A stretch of 64,000 bases of DNA from an uncultured Christensenella sp. (GCA_910579525.1 CAJTUK010000004.1:1-64000); one strand, 5' to 3'; shown: positions 50,558-58,822, counted from the stretch's first letter. Program-made: numbers and translations. The notes: generated by a model from the sequence alone, not told the origin.

Positions 50558-51862
50558 ATGTCCGAAGATAAAAACTCAAAAAAATCGCATTATATTTCGG
50601 GCTCGGAGTCGCGCCGTATAGCAAGGGAAAATTTAAAGGCAACGCGCCATTATGAAAAGTTAAAGAAGAGAAGGGTAAAAGAGGCGGAATTCGTTACCGA
50701 AATGAAAGACCCCGCCAACATAATCGAATTTGACGATTTGCATACCTTTTTCTTTACCGACGCGGGTGTGGTAAAAGCCGTAAACGGCGTAACGTTTTCT
50801 ATACCCGAAGGTTCAACCGTCGGCGTGGTTGGAGAGAGCGGTTGCGGAAAGTCAGTAACCTCGCTTTCGACTATGCAACTCGTGCAAGGACCTGCCGGTC
50901 AAATTGTAAGCGGTTCGATCAGGTTTAAGTCGAACACTTACGAGCGCGACGCAAGGGGCAAAAAAATTCCCGTTTACGAAACGACTACCAACGATCTGGG
51001 TGAAGAAGTACCCGTGCTTGATAAAAAGGGCAAGCCCGTAATTAAAAAGGACGAGCTCGGCGGCAACCTTTATAAAATGCAGGAAAAGGTGGTAGATATA
51101 GCAAAAATGCCCACCGAAGCTATGCGCGGTATCCGCGGAAGAGAAATTTCAATGATCTTTCAGGAACCGATGACTTCGTTAAATCCCGTTTTTACTATAG
51201 GTAATCAGCTTGACGAAGTAGCTCTTTTGCATATCGAAGGAATTTCCAAACAGAAAGCAAAAGAAAGAAGCCTTGAAATGCTAAATCTCGTAGGCATGGC
51301 AGATCCCGAGGCGGTTTATAAAAAATATCCGCACGAGCTTTCGGGCGGTATGCGCCAGAGGGTTATGATAGCTATGGCGCTGTTATGTAATCCCCGTCTG
51401 ATAATTGCGGACGAGCCCACGACAGCCCTCGACGTTACCATTCAGGCGCAGATTTTAGACCTTTTGCGCAATATAAAGTCCAAAATAAACGGTAGCATAA
51501 TGCTGATAACGCACGATTTGGGTGTCGTTGCCGAAATGGCGGATTTCGTCGTAGTTATGTACGCGGGTAAAATAATTGAAATGGGAACGGCGGAAGATAT
51601 TTTCGACCACCCCATGCATCCTTATACGATTGGACTTCAAAGGAGCAAACCTACGGTAGACAGTGACGTGGATTCGCTTTACTGTATACCGGGCTTCGTT
51701 CCCAATCCCGTGGATATGCCAAACTATTGTTATTTCCGCGACAGATGCGAAAGTTGTAAAAAAGAGTGTGCGGGCGATTATCCCGAACTCGTAAAAGTAA
51801 CCGATACGCACAGCGTTTCATGTTATCTATATAAAGAAAAACAAGGGAAGAAGGAGGTTTAA
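50558..51862 (+). CDS. oppD: peptide ABC transporter ATPase OppD with insertion
   Basis: 434 aa, longer than the usual ~330-350. Walker A GESGCGKSVTS (about residues 92-102), Q-loop ISMIFQEPMTSLNPVFTIG, signature LSGGMRQRVMIAMAL, Walker B LIIADEPTTALDVTIQAQ, H-loop LITHDLGVVAEMAD, and the oligopeptide-type C-terminal domain with Cys-rich FRDRCESCKKEC. Extras: a ~45-residue basic N-terminal extension and a ~60-residue charged insertion between Walker A and the Q-loop (about residues 127-187). Starts 2 bases after oppC. Confidence 0.94.
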   Translation: MSEDKNSKKSHYISGSESRRIARENLKATRHYEKLKKRRVKEAEFVTEMKDPANIIEFDDLHTFFFTDAGVVKAVNGVTFSIPEGSTVGVVGESGCGKSVTSLSTMQLVQGPAGQIVSGSIRFKSNTYERDARGKKIPVYETTTNDLGEEVPVLDKKGKPVIKKDELGGNLYKMQEKVVDIAKMPTEAMRGIRGREISMIFQEPMTSLNPVFTIGNQLDEVALLHIEGISKQKAKERSLEMLNLVGMADPEAVYKKYPHELSGGMRQRVMIAMALLCNPRLIIADEPTTALDVTIQAQILDLLRNIKSKINGSIMLITHDLGVVAEMADFVVVMYAGKIIEMGTAEDIFDHPMHPYTIGLQRSKPTVDSDVDSLYCIPGFVPNPVDMPNYCYFRDRCESCKKECAGDYPELVKVTDTHSVSCYLYKEKQGKKEV

Positions 51863-51864
51863 GT

Positions 51865-53052
51865 ATGGCGGACAACGCAATTGACAAAGCTGCGCACCCC
51901 CAGGAAAACGCTGACGAAACGCCTCTTCTCGAAGTAAAGAATTTACAGCAGTATTTCGTAGTAGATAAAAACCTGTTCGGTAAACCTACAAAATTTTTAA
52001 AAGCGGTAGACGATGTTTCTTTTTCGTTAAAACGTGGCAAAACTCTCGGAATAGTCGGTGAAAGCGGTTGCGGTAAAACAACTATGGGACGAACCGTTTT
52101 GCGCCTTTATGACGTAACCGGCGGCGAAATATGGTTTAAAGGGCAAGAGGTTTCAAAAATCAAAAACCGTGAGTTCAATAAACTCCGCCCTAACATGCAA
52201 ATGATATTTCAGGATCCTTATGCAAGCCTTTCGCCCCGTCTTACAGTCGGCGAAATAATAGGCGAAGCCGTCCGCGAGCATGGTATAGTGCCCAAAGAGG
52301 AATATCACGATTATATCCTCTCGGTAATGAAAATGTGCGGACTTCAACCCCATTATTACGAAAGGTATCCTCATGAGTTTTCGGGCGGGCAGCGTCAGCG
52401 TATCTGTATAGCGCGCGCGCTTGCATTAAAGCCGGATCTGGTTATTTGCGACGAACCCGTATCGGCGCTCGACGTCTCCATTCAGGCGCAAATAATCAAC
52501 ATGTTAAAAGAGTTGCAACAGTCGCTTAACCTCACTTATGTGTTCATATCGCACGATTTGTCGGTTGTAAAACATATTTCAGACGAAGTAGGCGTTATGT
52601 ATCTCGGAAGCATGGTCGAGTACGGTACCAAGGAAAACATTTTCTCTAACACGCTTCACCCTTATACAAAAGCGTTGTTTTCCGCCGTTCCCGTGCCCAA
52701 TCCGCACGTAAAGATGAACAGGATTCTTCTCAAAGGCGATATTCCTTCACCCGTTAATCCTCCAAAAGGTTGCAAATTTCATACACGTTGCGAACACTGT
52801 ATGGAAATCTGCGGCACTGTCAAACCCGCATATAAAGAGGTCGAGCCCGGACACTTCTGCGCTTGCCATCTTTACAATACTCCCGAGGAAAACGAACAGT
52901 GCAAGGTGGAAATGCATAAGGCGCTGGAGCTTGAAAGAATTACCGCTCTTGCAAAGAGTTATATGAAAATCGGTAAAAAGAAGAAAGCCGAACCTGAAAA
53001 CCCGACAGAAAATAAAGAAGATAAGGCAAACGATGGCAAAAAAGAAGCGTGA
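51865..53052 (+). CDS. oppF: peptide ABC transporter ATPase OppF
   Basis: 395 aa. Walker A GESGCGKTTMG (about residues 65-75), Q-loop MQMIFQDPYASLSPRLTVG, signature FSGGQRQRICIARAL, Walker B LVICDEPVSALDVSIQAQ, H-loop FISHDLSVVKHISD, and a C-terminal Cys-containing motif FHTRCEHCMEICG. The last ~45 residues are Lys/Glu-rich (KKKAEPENPTENKEDKAND). The final 20 bases overlap the start of the small membrane protein gene. Strong AGGAGG ribosome site. Confidence 0.95.
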   Translation: MADNAIDKAAHPQENADETPLLEVKNLQQYFVVDKNLFGKPTKFLKAVDDVSFSLKRGKTLGIVGESGCGKTTMGRTVLRLYDVTGGEIWFKGQEVSKIKNREFNKLRPNMQMIFQDPYASLSPRLTVGEIIGEAVREHGIVPKEEYHDYILSVMKMCGLQPHYYERYPHEFSGGQRQRICIARALALKPDLVICDEPVSALDVSIQAQIINMLKELQQSLNLTYVFISHDLSVVKHISDEVGVMYLGSMVEYGTKENIFSNTLHPYTKALFSAVPVPNPHVKMNRILLKGDIPSPVNPPKGCKFHTRCEHCMEICGTVKPAYKEVEPGHFCACHLYNTPEENEQCKVEMHKALELERITALAKSYMKIGKKKKAEPENPTENKEDKANDGKKEA

Positions 53053-53284
53053 AGACGACCTTGACACCACGACGACCTTTGCGGATATGAATCTGGAAGG
53101 TTTCCGTTGGTATGACCCTACGCTTAAAAAGCATGGTAAAAAGTTCAAGGAAAAAAACAAAGTCACCAGAAAAGAATATTGGGCAATGGTCAGGGGCATG
53201 TTTGCGGCAATAGCGCCGTTTCTGTTAATAGCCGTAGCCGTTTTCGGTGCGCTGATTGGTCTTGCTTATCTTTGGTTAAGTTGA
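53033..53284 (+). CDS. small single-pass membrane protein ending the opp operon
   Basis: 83 aa. A basic soluble N terminus (MAKKKREDDLD...) with FRWYDPTLKKHGKKFKEKNKVTRKEYW, then one membrane helix at about 57-82 (FLLIAVAVFGALIGLAYLWL). No family recognised. It starts inside oppF (20-base overlap in another frame) and ends 4 bases before the operon terminator, so it is made with the transporter. It could be an accessory subunit or a stability factor of the permease; that is inference. Frame reality is supported by length, membrane helix and position. Confidence 0.7.
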   Translation: MAKKKREDDLDTTTTFADMNLEGFRWYDPTLKKHGKKFKEKNKVTRKEYWAMVRGMFAAIAPFLLIAVAVFGALIGLAYLWLS

Positions 53285-53287
53285 ATT

Positions 53288-53316
53288 AAAGCCCGCAAAA
53301 TTTTGCGGGCTTTTTT
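53288..53316 (+). terminator. terminator of the surface/opp operon
   Basis: A perfect palindromic stem AAAGCCCGCAAAA with TTTTGCGGGCTTT and T-run, 4 bases after the last stop codon. No comparable hairpin with T-run was seen between 32954 and here. Confidence 0.9.
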
Positions 53317-53317
53317 G

Positions 53318-53346
53318 TGGACTTTTGGATTTTTGTGTAATATAAT
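53318..53346 (+). promoter_or_regulatory. promoter of the DUF975 gene
   Basis: TGGACT (53318-53323, weak), 17 bp, TATAAT (53341-53346). A GGAGA ribosome site at 53353-53357 follows almost directly. Confidence 0.55.
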
Positions 53347-53364
53347 AGTGGCGGAGAGAAAATT

Positions 53365-54060
53365 ATGTTAAAAGCAAGAGATTTCAGATACGACGCTTGG
53401 AATAAACTTTCAGGCAAGTGGGGCACGCTAGCGCTCATAAGTTTTGTGACGGGGCTCATCACGGGAGCTATAGGGGCCTTGCCATACGTCGGCGTTGTGG
53501 GTATTATGCTTATTACAGGACCGCTTGCATTGGGTATGGCAATTGTGGTCAGAAATGTAATCAGGCTTCAGCCCGTAGACTTTTCGCAGGTTTTCGACGG
53601 TTTCAAAAATTTTGCGAATTCGTTTTTGCTAGCGCTACTTATAAGCATATTTACTGCGCTGTGGTCGCTTTTGTTGATAATCCCCGGTATAATAGCGGCT
53701 TATTCTTACAGGTTGAGCTTTTATATATTGGCGGATAATCCCACAATGTCGTCGGAGGCAGCGCGCAAGGCTTCAATAGAAATGATGCGCGGCAATAAAT
53801 GGCGCCTTTTTTGTCTTGACTGTTCTTTTATCGGCTGGTATCTTCTTTGCGTGCTTACTTTCGGTATTTTGACTTTTTGGGTAACACCGTATCACGAAAC
53901 GGCTTCTTTTGCGTTCTACCAAAGTCTTATTGCCGAGCGTGCGGCGAGCCAGAATCCGCCTATTTATGATAACGGCGGTTTTAATCAGCCTCAACAGCAC
54001 GCCCCCGAAGACCCGTTCAAGCAAGGCGAAAACAAAAATAATACGGACAATACGTTTTAA
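53365..54060 (+). CDS. DUF975-family membrane protein
   Basis: 231 aa. Four to five membrane helices: ALISFVTGLITGAIGALPYVGVVGIMLITGPLALGMAI (about 21-60), FANSFLLALLISIFTALWSLLLIIPGIIAAYSY (about 75-110) and FIGWYLLCVLTFGILTFWVTPY (about 155-177), with the NPTMSSEAARKASIEMMRGNKWRLF loop that marks DUF975. The C-terminal tail (about 195-231) is soluble, Gln/Pro/Asn-rich. Role in the membrane unknown. Confidence 0.88.
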   Translation: MLKARDFRYDAWNKLSGKWGTLALISFVTGLITGAIGALPYVGVVGIMLITGPLALGMAIVVRNVIRLQPVDFSQVFDGFKNFANSFLLALLISIFTALWSLLLIIPGIIAAYSYRLSFYILADNPTMSSEAARKASIEMMRGNKWRLFCLDCSFIGWYLLCVLTFGILTFWVTPYHETASFAFYQSLIAERAASQNPPIYDNGGFNQPQQHAPEDPFKQGENKNNTDNTF

Positions 54061-54083
54061 GAAGTCCGTTTACGGAGAAAGTT

Positions 54084-54236
54084 ATGTTCGAATATAAAGT
54101 TGAAATATATAAAGTCAGAGAAGCCGAAAAAGAAATGAATTTATTGGCTAAATCAGGTTGGAGAGTAATTGCCGTTTCGCCTAATATGGCTATGGGTTAC
54201 GGTATTGTAGTAACTTACGAAAGGCAAATTAAATAA
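54084..54236 (+). CDS. DUF4177-like small protein
   Basis: 50 aa: a short beta-alpha-beta pattern, MFEYKVEIYKVREAEKEMN, then LAKSGWRVIAVSPN and YGIVVTYERQ. The EYKV start, LA..GWRV core and final VV.YER strand resemble DUF4177 proteins of Firmicutes. GGAG ribosome site 7 bases before the ATG. It follows the DUF975 gene by 23 bases and is probably on the same transcript. Function unknown. Confidence 0.75.
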   Translation: MFEYKVEIYKVREAEKEMNLLAKSGWRVIAVSPNMAMGYGIVVTYERQIK

Positions 54237-54266
54237 TTTCTATTTTAAATTAGCTATAACAAAAAC

Positions 54267-54303
54267 AGCCCGCTATGCTTCTTAATCGAAGATAGCGGGC
54301 TTT
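54267..54303. terminator. bidirectional terminator between DUF4177 and pyk
   Basis: AGCCCGCTAT with ATAGCGGGCT and an inner CTTC-GAAG, with T-rich flanks on both strands. It separates converging genes. Confidence 0.8.
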
Positions 54304-54319
54304 ATTCTTTTGATATTTT

Positions 54320-55756
54320 TTAAATCGAATGAGTTGTGGAAATTGTTTCCACGTTAATAAGGTTGGAGTTTCCGCTTTTGCCGTTCGGGGTTCCGCCAGT
54401 CAATACTATTGTGTCGCCCTTTTCAACAAGACTGGTATTTATCGCAGCGCGTTTTGCATAGTGGAAGAGGACGTCGACAGAATAAAACTCCTCGCTCATT
54501 ACCGGTATTACGCCCCAACTTAACGCAAGTTTACGATAAGCTCTCTCGTCGGTAGTCATGCCAATAATATCTATCATGGGACGGAAACGAGAAACCGTTC
54601 TTGCCGTGCCGCCGGTTCGCGTACATACCACTATAACCTTTGCGCCGATGTCCTGTGCAAGAGTGCAGGCAGAGTGTGCCAACGCTTCAGAAAGCCTTGT
54701 AATTCTGTAATCGTTTTCATCTATGTGCTGTATATAAGAGGTATTTGCTTCGGCTTGCGCCGCTATTTTCGCCATAGCTTTAACAGCTTCGACAGGGTAT
54801 GCGCCTGCCGCGGTTTCGCCCGAAAGCATGATGGCGGAAGAGCCGTCGTATACGGCGTTTGCAACGTCGGAAATTTCCGCGCGGGTGGGGCGGGGCTGTT
54901 TAATCATTGATTCAAGCATTTCCGTGGCGGTAATACTGCGTTTTCCGCAAATTCTGCAAGCTTTTATCAAAGATTTTTGAATGCTCGGCAGTTCTTCAAA
55001 AGGGACTTCCACGCCAAGATCGCCGCGGGCCACCATAATGCCGTCGCAAACTTTTAAAATTTCGTCAAGGTTGTTTACTCCCGCGCGGCTTTCGATTTTA
55101 GCTATTATTTCAATTTCTCCGTCGGGAGACCCGCACTCGCGCAACCAGTTTCTTATATCGACTACGTCCTGTGCCTTTGAAACAAAAGACGCCGCAACAA
55201 AGTCTACACCCTGTTCCACGCCGAACTTAAGGTCGGATTTATCCTGCTCGGAAAGATAGACCATGTCGAGTTGCTTGTCGGGGAAGAACATTGATTTTCT
55301 GTTTGAAAGCTCGCCGCCTACTACAGTTTTACAAATAACGTTCGGTTTTTGAACTTTTACCACTTCAAAAATAATGAGTCCGTTGTTTAACAGAATTTTG
55401 TCTCCGGGCACCATCTGGTCGCAAATTCCTTTAAACGAAACCGAAACGCGCGTTTTGTCGCCTATTACCTCGTCGGTGGTAAAAGTGAATGTTTCTCCGT
55501 CTTTAAGATTAATTTTTCCGTTTGCAAATGTTTTGATTCTGAATTCGGGGCCTTTAGTATCAAGCATTATAGGCAAAGGAACTTTTTTTTCTTCACGTAC
55601 CTTTTTAACCATCGCTATCTTTTTTGCGTGTTCTTCATGGGTTCCGTGGGAAAAGTTGAGCCTCGCCACGTTCATACCCGCGTCTACCAACTTCGATAAA
55701 ATTTTTTCATCGTCGGTAGCGGGTCCCAATGTGCATATGATTTTAGTCTTTTTCAT
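54320..55756 (-). CDS. pyk: pyruvate kinase
   Basis: 478 aa, the last ATP-forming step of glycolysis. N-terminal KIICTLGPATDD and MNVARLNFSHGTHEEH, barrel residues in MLDTKGPEFRI, the active-site signature IIAKIESRAGVNNLDEI (catalytic Lys and metal-binding Glu, about residues 217-233), MVARGDLGVEVPFEELP, TATEMLESMIKQPRPTRAE and the C-terminal regulatory domain (about 350-478). It ends without the extra PEP-utiliser-like domain found on many Bacillus and clostridial enzymes. GAGGT ribosome site. It is transcribed away from rnpB. Confidence 0.96.
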   Translation of the reverse strand: MKKTKIICTLGPATDDEKILSKLVDAGMNVARLNFSHGTHEEHAKKIAMVKKVREEKKVPLPIMLDTKGPEFRIKTFANGKINLKDGETFTFTTDEVIGDKTRVSVSFKGICDQMVPGDKILLNNGLIIFEVVKVQKPNVICKTVVGGELSNRKSMFFPDKQLDMVYLSEQDKSDLKFGVEQGVDFVAASFVSKAQDVVDIRNWLRECGSPDGEIEIIAKIESRAGVNNLDEILKVCDGIMVARGDLGVEVPFEELPSIQKSLIKACRICGKRSITATEMLESMIKQPRPTRAEISDVANAVYDGSSAIMLSGETAAGAYPVEAVKAMAKIAAQAEANTSYIQHIDENDYRITRLSEALAHSACTLAQDIGAKVIVVCTRTGGTARTVSRFRPMIDIIGMTTDERAYRKLALSWGVIPVMSEEFYSVDVLFHYAKRAAINTSLVEKGDTIVLTGGTPNGKSGNSNLINVETISTTHSI

Positions 55757-55785
55757 CTTGATTACCTCTGATTAATATCTGTTAT

Positions 55786-55814
55786 ATTTTATATTAAACG
55801 CTGTAAAAAATCAA
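55786..55814 (-). promoter_or_regulatory. promoter of pyk
   Basis: On the minus strand TTGATT (plus 55809-55814), 17 bp, TAAAAT (plus 55786-55791). Back to back with the rnpB promoter. Confidence 0.75.
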
Positions 55815-55832
55815 TTAATAAATATAAAATAC

Positions 55833-55861
55833 TTGCAAGCCGCAGCTAAAAATGTTAAAAT
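55833..55861 (+). promoter_or_regulatory. promoter of rnpB
   Basis: TTGCAA (55833-55838), 17 bp, TAAAAT (55856-55861), start near 55868, which matches the 5' end of the RNA deduced from its closing stem. Confidence 0.8.
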
Positions 55862-55870
55862 ATACGTAAT

Positions 55871-56225
55871 TTGAGTTAATTATACGGTTGCGGGCTACGA
55901 AAGTAGCGTGAGGAAAGTCCGAGCATCGCAGGGCAAGGGTGCCTGTTAACGGCAGGAGAAGGCGACTTCAAGGAAAGTGAACAGAAATATACCGCGCAAG
56001 TTTTATACTGTAAGGTTGGAATGGCGAGGTAAGAGCTCACCGTCCCTTTGGTAACAAGGGAAGCCAATTAAACCCCACCCGATGCAAGATTGGGCTATCG
56101 GCTTGCTTAAATGCAAAGGCTGCCCGTCTGCCGACAGCCGTAAACATCGCTTGAGCTTGCAGGCGACTGCAAGATTAGATAGATAACCGTACACGACAGA
56201 ACTCGGCTTACAGATTAATCTCAAA
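55871..56225 (+). ncRNA. rnpB: RNase P RNA, class A
   Basis: About 355 nt. The catalytic RNA that trims tRNA 5' leaders. Conserved core elements are in order: GAGGAAAGTCC (CR I region, from 55910), GGCGACTTC, ACAGAAATATACCGC (CR II/III), GGAATGGCGAGGTAAGAGCTC, and AGATAGATAACCG with ACGACAGAACTCGGCTTA near the 3' end (CR IV/V). The ends pair as TTGAG...TTAAT with ATTAATCTCAA to form P1. Ends are set from that pairing, with an error of a few bases. Open frames on the other strand here are shadows. Confidence 0.95.
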
Positions 56226-56231
56226 TTGTTA

Positions 56232-56273
56232 TGACCCTTTCGGCGTAAATTCGCAGAAAGGGTTATTTTATTT
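56232..56273 (+). terminator. rnpB terminator
   Basis: ACCCTTTC-GCG with CGC-GAAAGGGT around TAAATT (one mismatch), followed by TTATTTTATTT. Confidence 0.75.
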
Positions 56274-56282
56274 AGTAAATGC

Positions 56283-56311
56283 TTGACAAAGTAATAAAAA
56301 ACAAATAAAAT
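56283..56311 (+). promoter_or_regulatory. promoter of the TetR-ABC operon
   Basis: A perfect TTGACA (56283-56288), 17 bp, TAAAAT (56306-56311), start near 56318. This strong promoter is overlapped by the operator at 56309-56340. Confidence 0.85.
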
Positions 56312-56340
56312 AACAAGCGTTATTAATAACCAATGTTATT
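56309..56340. promoter_or_regulatory. symmetric operator for the TetR regulator
   Basis: A central 12-bp perfect palindrome GTTATTAATAAC (56319-56330) is flanked at equal distance by AATAACA (56309-56315) and TGTTATT (56334-56340). The same GTTATT word occurs in both orientations throughout, so two overlapping TetR dimers could bind. It covers the end of the -10 box and the start of transcription. Confidence 0.75.
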
Positions 56341-56353
56341 TTTATGGTGAAAC

Positions 56354-56917
56354 ATGCCTGCTAAAAAACAAATTACAAAACAAAAAATTTTAGACTCTGC
56401 CGTCGAAATAGTTCGTCAAAGCGGTATGTCCGCTTTGAACATGCGCACGCTTGCGTGCGCATGTAAGTGTTCTACCCAGCCGATTTATCTTTCTTTTGAC
56501 GGAACCGAAGAATTAAAAAAAGAGGTGGCGCGCGCAGTGTTGGCAATTTTTAATTCATATATAGAAAAGGAAATTGCAAAAAATGAGTACCCCGAATATA
56601 AAGCGGTGGGTATGGGGTATATCCGTTTTGCCAAAGAAGAAAAGCAGCTATTCAAATATCTGTTAATGAACGAAGGAATGAGACAGAGCGGGATGGAGAG
56701 CGAAAGCTTTAATGAATCCGTGTTAATGATTATGAAAAACTACGGGCTATACCGCGACGAGGCAAGCAGATTGCATGCGCAGATGTGGATTTTCGTCCAC
56801 GGCATAGCGAGTATGTTTGCAACAGATTATGTTAACTGGGATTGGGAAACGGTAAGTTCGTTGGTATCGGACGCATATAAAGGATTTATGAAGAATCTGC
56901 AAGGAGAGAATAAATGA
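56354..56917 (+). CDS. TetR/AcrR-family regulator
   Basis: 187 aa. N-terminal TetR helix-turn-helix: ITKQKILDSAVEIVRQSGMSALNMRTLACACKCSTQPIYLSFDG (about residues 6-50), where the usual YYHF is YLSF. The C-terminal helical domain (about 60-187) resembles TetR proteins with a WHG-type C-terminal domain, with the end motif MWIFVHGIASMFATDYVNW. It probably represses its own operon through the site at 56309-56340 and is released by a ligand of the ABC pump. A 6-codon upstream frame (ATG at 56344) overlaps its start. It overlaps the ATPase gene by 4 bases. Confidence 0.9.
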   Translation: MPAKKQITKQKILDSAVEIVRQSGMSALNMRTLACACKCSTQPIYLSFDGTEELKKEVARAVLAIFNSYIEKEIAKNEYPEYKAVGMGYIRFAKEEKQLFKYLLMNEGMRQSGMESESFNESVLMIMKNYGLYRDEASRLHAQMWIFVHGIASMFATDYVNWDWETVSSLVSDAYKGFMKNLQGENK

Positions 56918-57822
56918 TAATAGAAATAAAAAATCTTAAAAAGTCGTTTAAAGACATAAAGGCGGTAGACGACGTTTCTTTCAAGGTCAAGCAGGGTGAA
57001 CTGTTTGCTTTTCTCGGAGAAAACGGCGCGGGAAAATCGACAACCATTAACGTTATTAGCGGTATCCTGAAAAAAGACGGAGGATCGGTAAATATTTGCG
57101 GATATAACGTTGATACGGACGCCGATAAAATCAAGAGCAAGCTCGGCATAGTTTTTCAAAATTCCGTACTCGATAAAAAGATGTCCGGTTACGACAATTT
57201 AAAATCTCGCGCAGCTCTCTATGGAATACGCGGTGCACAATTTAAGATGCGACTCAACGAAATGTGTGAATTGCTTGATATGAAAGATATTCTCAAACGC
57301 CCGCTCACCAAACTTTCCGGCGGACAGAAAAGGCGCGTAGATATCGCGCGCGCTCTGTTTCATAATCCCGAATTGCTGATTCTTGACGAGCCCACTACAG
57401 GGCTTGATCCCAAAACGCGTAAAACGGTTTGGGCGGTAATAGACAAATTGCGGAAAGAAAATGGACTTACGGTCTTTTTGACTACCCACTATATGGAAGA
57501 AGCTACCGAGGCGGATTACGTTGTGATTTTGGACGGCGGTAAAAAAGTTGCCGAAGGTACCCCGCACGATTTAAAAACGCAATATGCAAGCGACTTTGTT
57601 CGCTGTTACAAGCATATAAGCGAAGCCGAAAAGCTGTTTGCTTCATTGGGATACGTTACGCGTCGCGAGCGCGATTTTGTGGAAGCGGAACTCAAAAATA
57701 CGGCTGAAGCGGTGGGGATATTTATTCAAAATCCCGCAATTTTCGACGATTTTGAAGTTTTAAAGGGGAATATGGACAACGTGTTTTTGAAAGTGACGGG
57801 CAAGGACCTGACGGAGGTGTAA
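56914..57822 (+). CDS. ABC-2 type transporter ATPase
   Basis: 302 aa. Walker A GENGAGKSTT (about residues 35-44), Q-loop IVFQNSVLDKKMSGYDNL, signature LSGGQKRRVDIARAL, Walker B LLILDEPTTGLDPKTR, H-loop FLTTHYMEEA. The DrrA/CcmA-like group that drives drug or antibiotic exporters. The ~80-residue C-terminal domain is typical. The second gene of a TetR-ATPase-permease operon, which points to inducible export of a toxic compound. Confidence 0.93.
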   Translation: MIIEIKNLKKSFKDIKAVDDVSFKVKQGELFAFLGENGAGKSTTINVISGILKKDGGSVNICGYNVDTDADKIKSKLGIVFQNSVLDKKMSGYDNLKSRAALYGIRGAQFKMRLNEMCELLDMKDILKRPLTKLSGGQKRRVDIARALFHNPELLILDEPTTGLDPKTRKTVWAVIDKLRKENGLTVFLTTHYMEEATEADYVVILDGGKKVAEGTPHDLKTQYASDFVRCYKHISEAEKLFASLGYVTRRERDFVEAELKNTAEAVGIFIQNPAIFDDFEVLKGNMDNVFLKVTGKDLTEV

Positions 57823-57823
57823 A

Positions 57824-58768
57824 ATGAATGCAAAATTCATTGAATTGAGGAAGTTCGCTTCATTGGTTGCGCGTAACGCAAAATGCTATTTTAAAGACAA
57901 ATTTACATTCTTTATGTCGCTCATAACTCCCATGATTCTGTTTGTGCTGTTTATTACGTTTTTGCGCAACGTTTACATAGAGAGTTTTAACTCGGCTTTT
58001 TCGGCAAGCGGGCTTGAAATGGACGAACGGATTATAAACGGGTGTGCCGGAGCTTGGCTCATGTCGTCGATATTGAGCGTAAGCGCCGTAACCGTCGGGT
58101 TTTGCTCCAACGCTATTATGATAGACGATAAAATAAACAATTCCATAAACGATTTACGCGTTTCTCCCGTAAAGGGAACTACCGTCTCGCTTGCATATTT
58201 TGCTTCTAATTTTTTAGTGACGTTTATAGTTTTGGTAATTGTGATGCTCGTCGGACACGTATATCTTGCCTGCATAGGTTGGTATATTCCCGCTACGGAT
58301 ACGTTAATGATTATAGTCGATATTTTCTGCAACATTCTTTTCGGTACTTTACTTGCCGCGGTTGTGGGTAGTTTCATTTCAACGCAGGGCGCTTCGGCGG
58401 CGGTTTCTACGTTTATTTCTTCGATGTACGGATTTATCAGCGGAGCTTATATGCCCATATCGACTTTCGCAGTCGGTTTGCAAAACGTTTTGTCGTTGCT
58501 CCCAGGGACGTACGGAGTAGGGATAATGCGGAATCATTATCTCAACGGATATATGCAGGCGTTTTCTGACGAAATGCGGAATATGAGTGTGGACGGAGAG
58601 GTAATAGATAGCGTAATAAAAGGTATGAAGGATAATTTCGACGCGAATCTCTACTCGTTCGGAACGCAGATTCCGCTTTGGGTTATGTATGTTATACTGC
58701 TCGGAACGTGCTCTTTGCTACTCGTCGCTTATGTTGCGATAGTAGTATTAAAAAACAGAAAAAAATGA
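57824..58768 (+). CDS. ABC-2 type transporter permease
   Basis: 314 aa with six membrane helices: FFMSLITPMILFVLFITFL (about 26-44), an external loop, then helices near 76-100, 118-150, 155-190, 196-225 and 287-310. The pattern SPVKGTTVSLAYFASNFLVTF and FISSMYGFISGAYMPI is that of DrrB/YadH-type ABC-2 permeases. It starts 1 base after the ATPase gene. The substrate is unknown. A weak hairpin (CGGC-GCCG and TTTTG, about 58773-58791) follows the stop. Confidence 0.9.
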   Translation: MNAKFIELRKFASLVARNAKCYFKDKFTFFMSLITPMILFVLFITFLRNVYIESFNSAFSASGLEMDERIINGCAGAWLMSSILSVSAVTVGFCSNAIMIDDKINNSINDLRVSPVKGTTVSLAYFASNFLVTFIVLVIVMLVGHVYLACIGWYIPATDTLMIIVDIFCNILFGTLLAAVVGSFISTQGASAAVSTFISSMYGFISGAYMPISTFAVGLQNVLSLLPGTYGVGIMRNHYLNGYMQAFSDEMRNMSVDGEVIDSVIKGMKDNFDANLYSFGTQIPLWVMYVILLGTCSLLLVAYVAIVVLKNRKK

Positions 58769-58822
58769 ATTGCGGCAAAATAGCCGTTTTGTTCGATTTT
58801 TGAAAGCAAAATATAAATTTTG

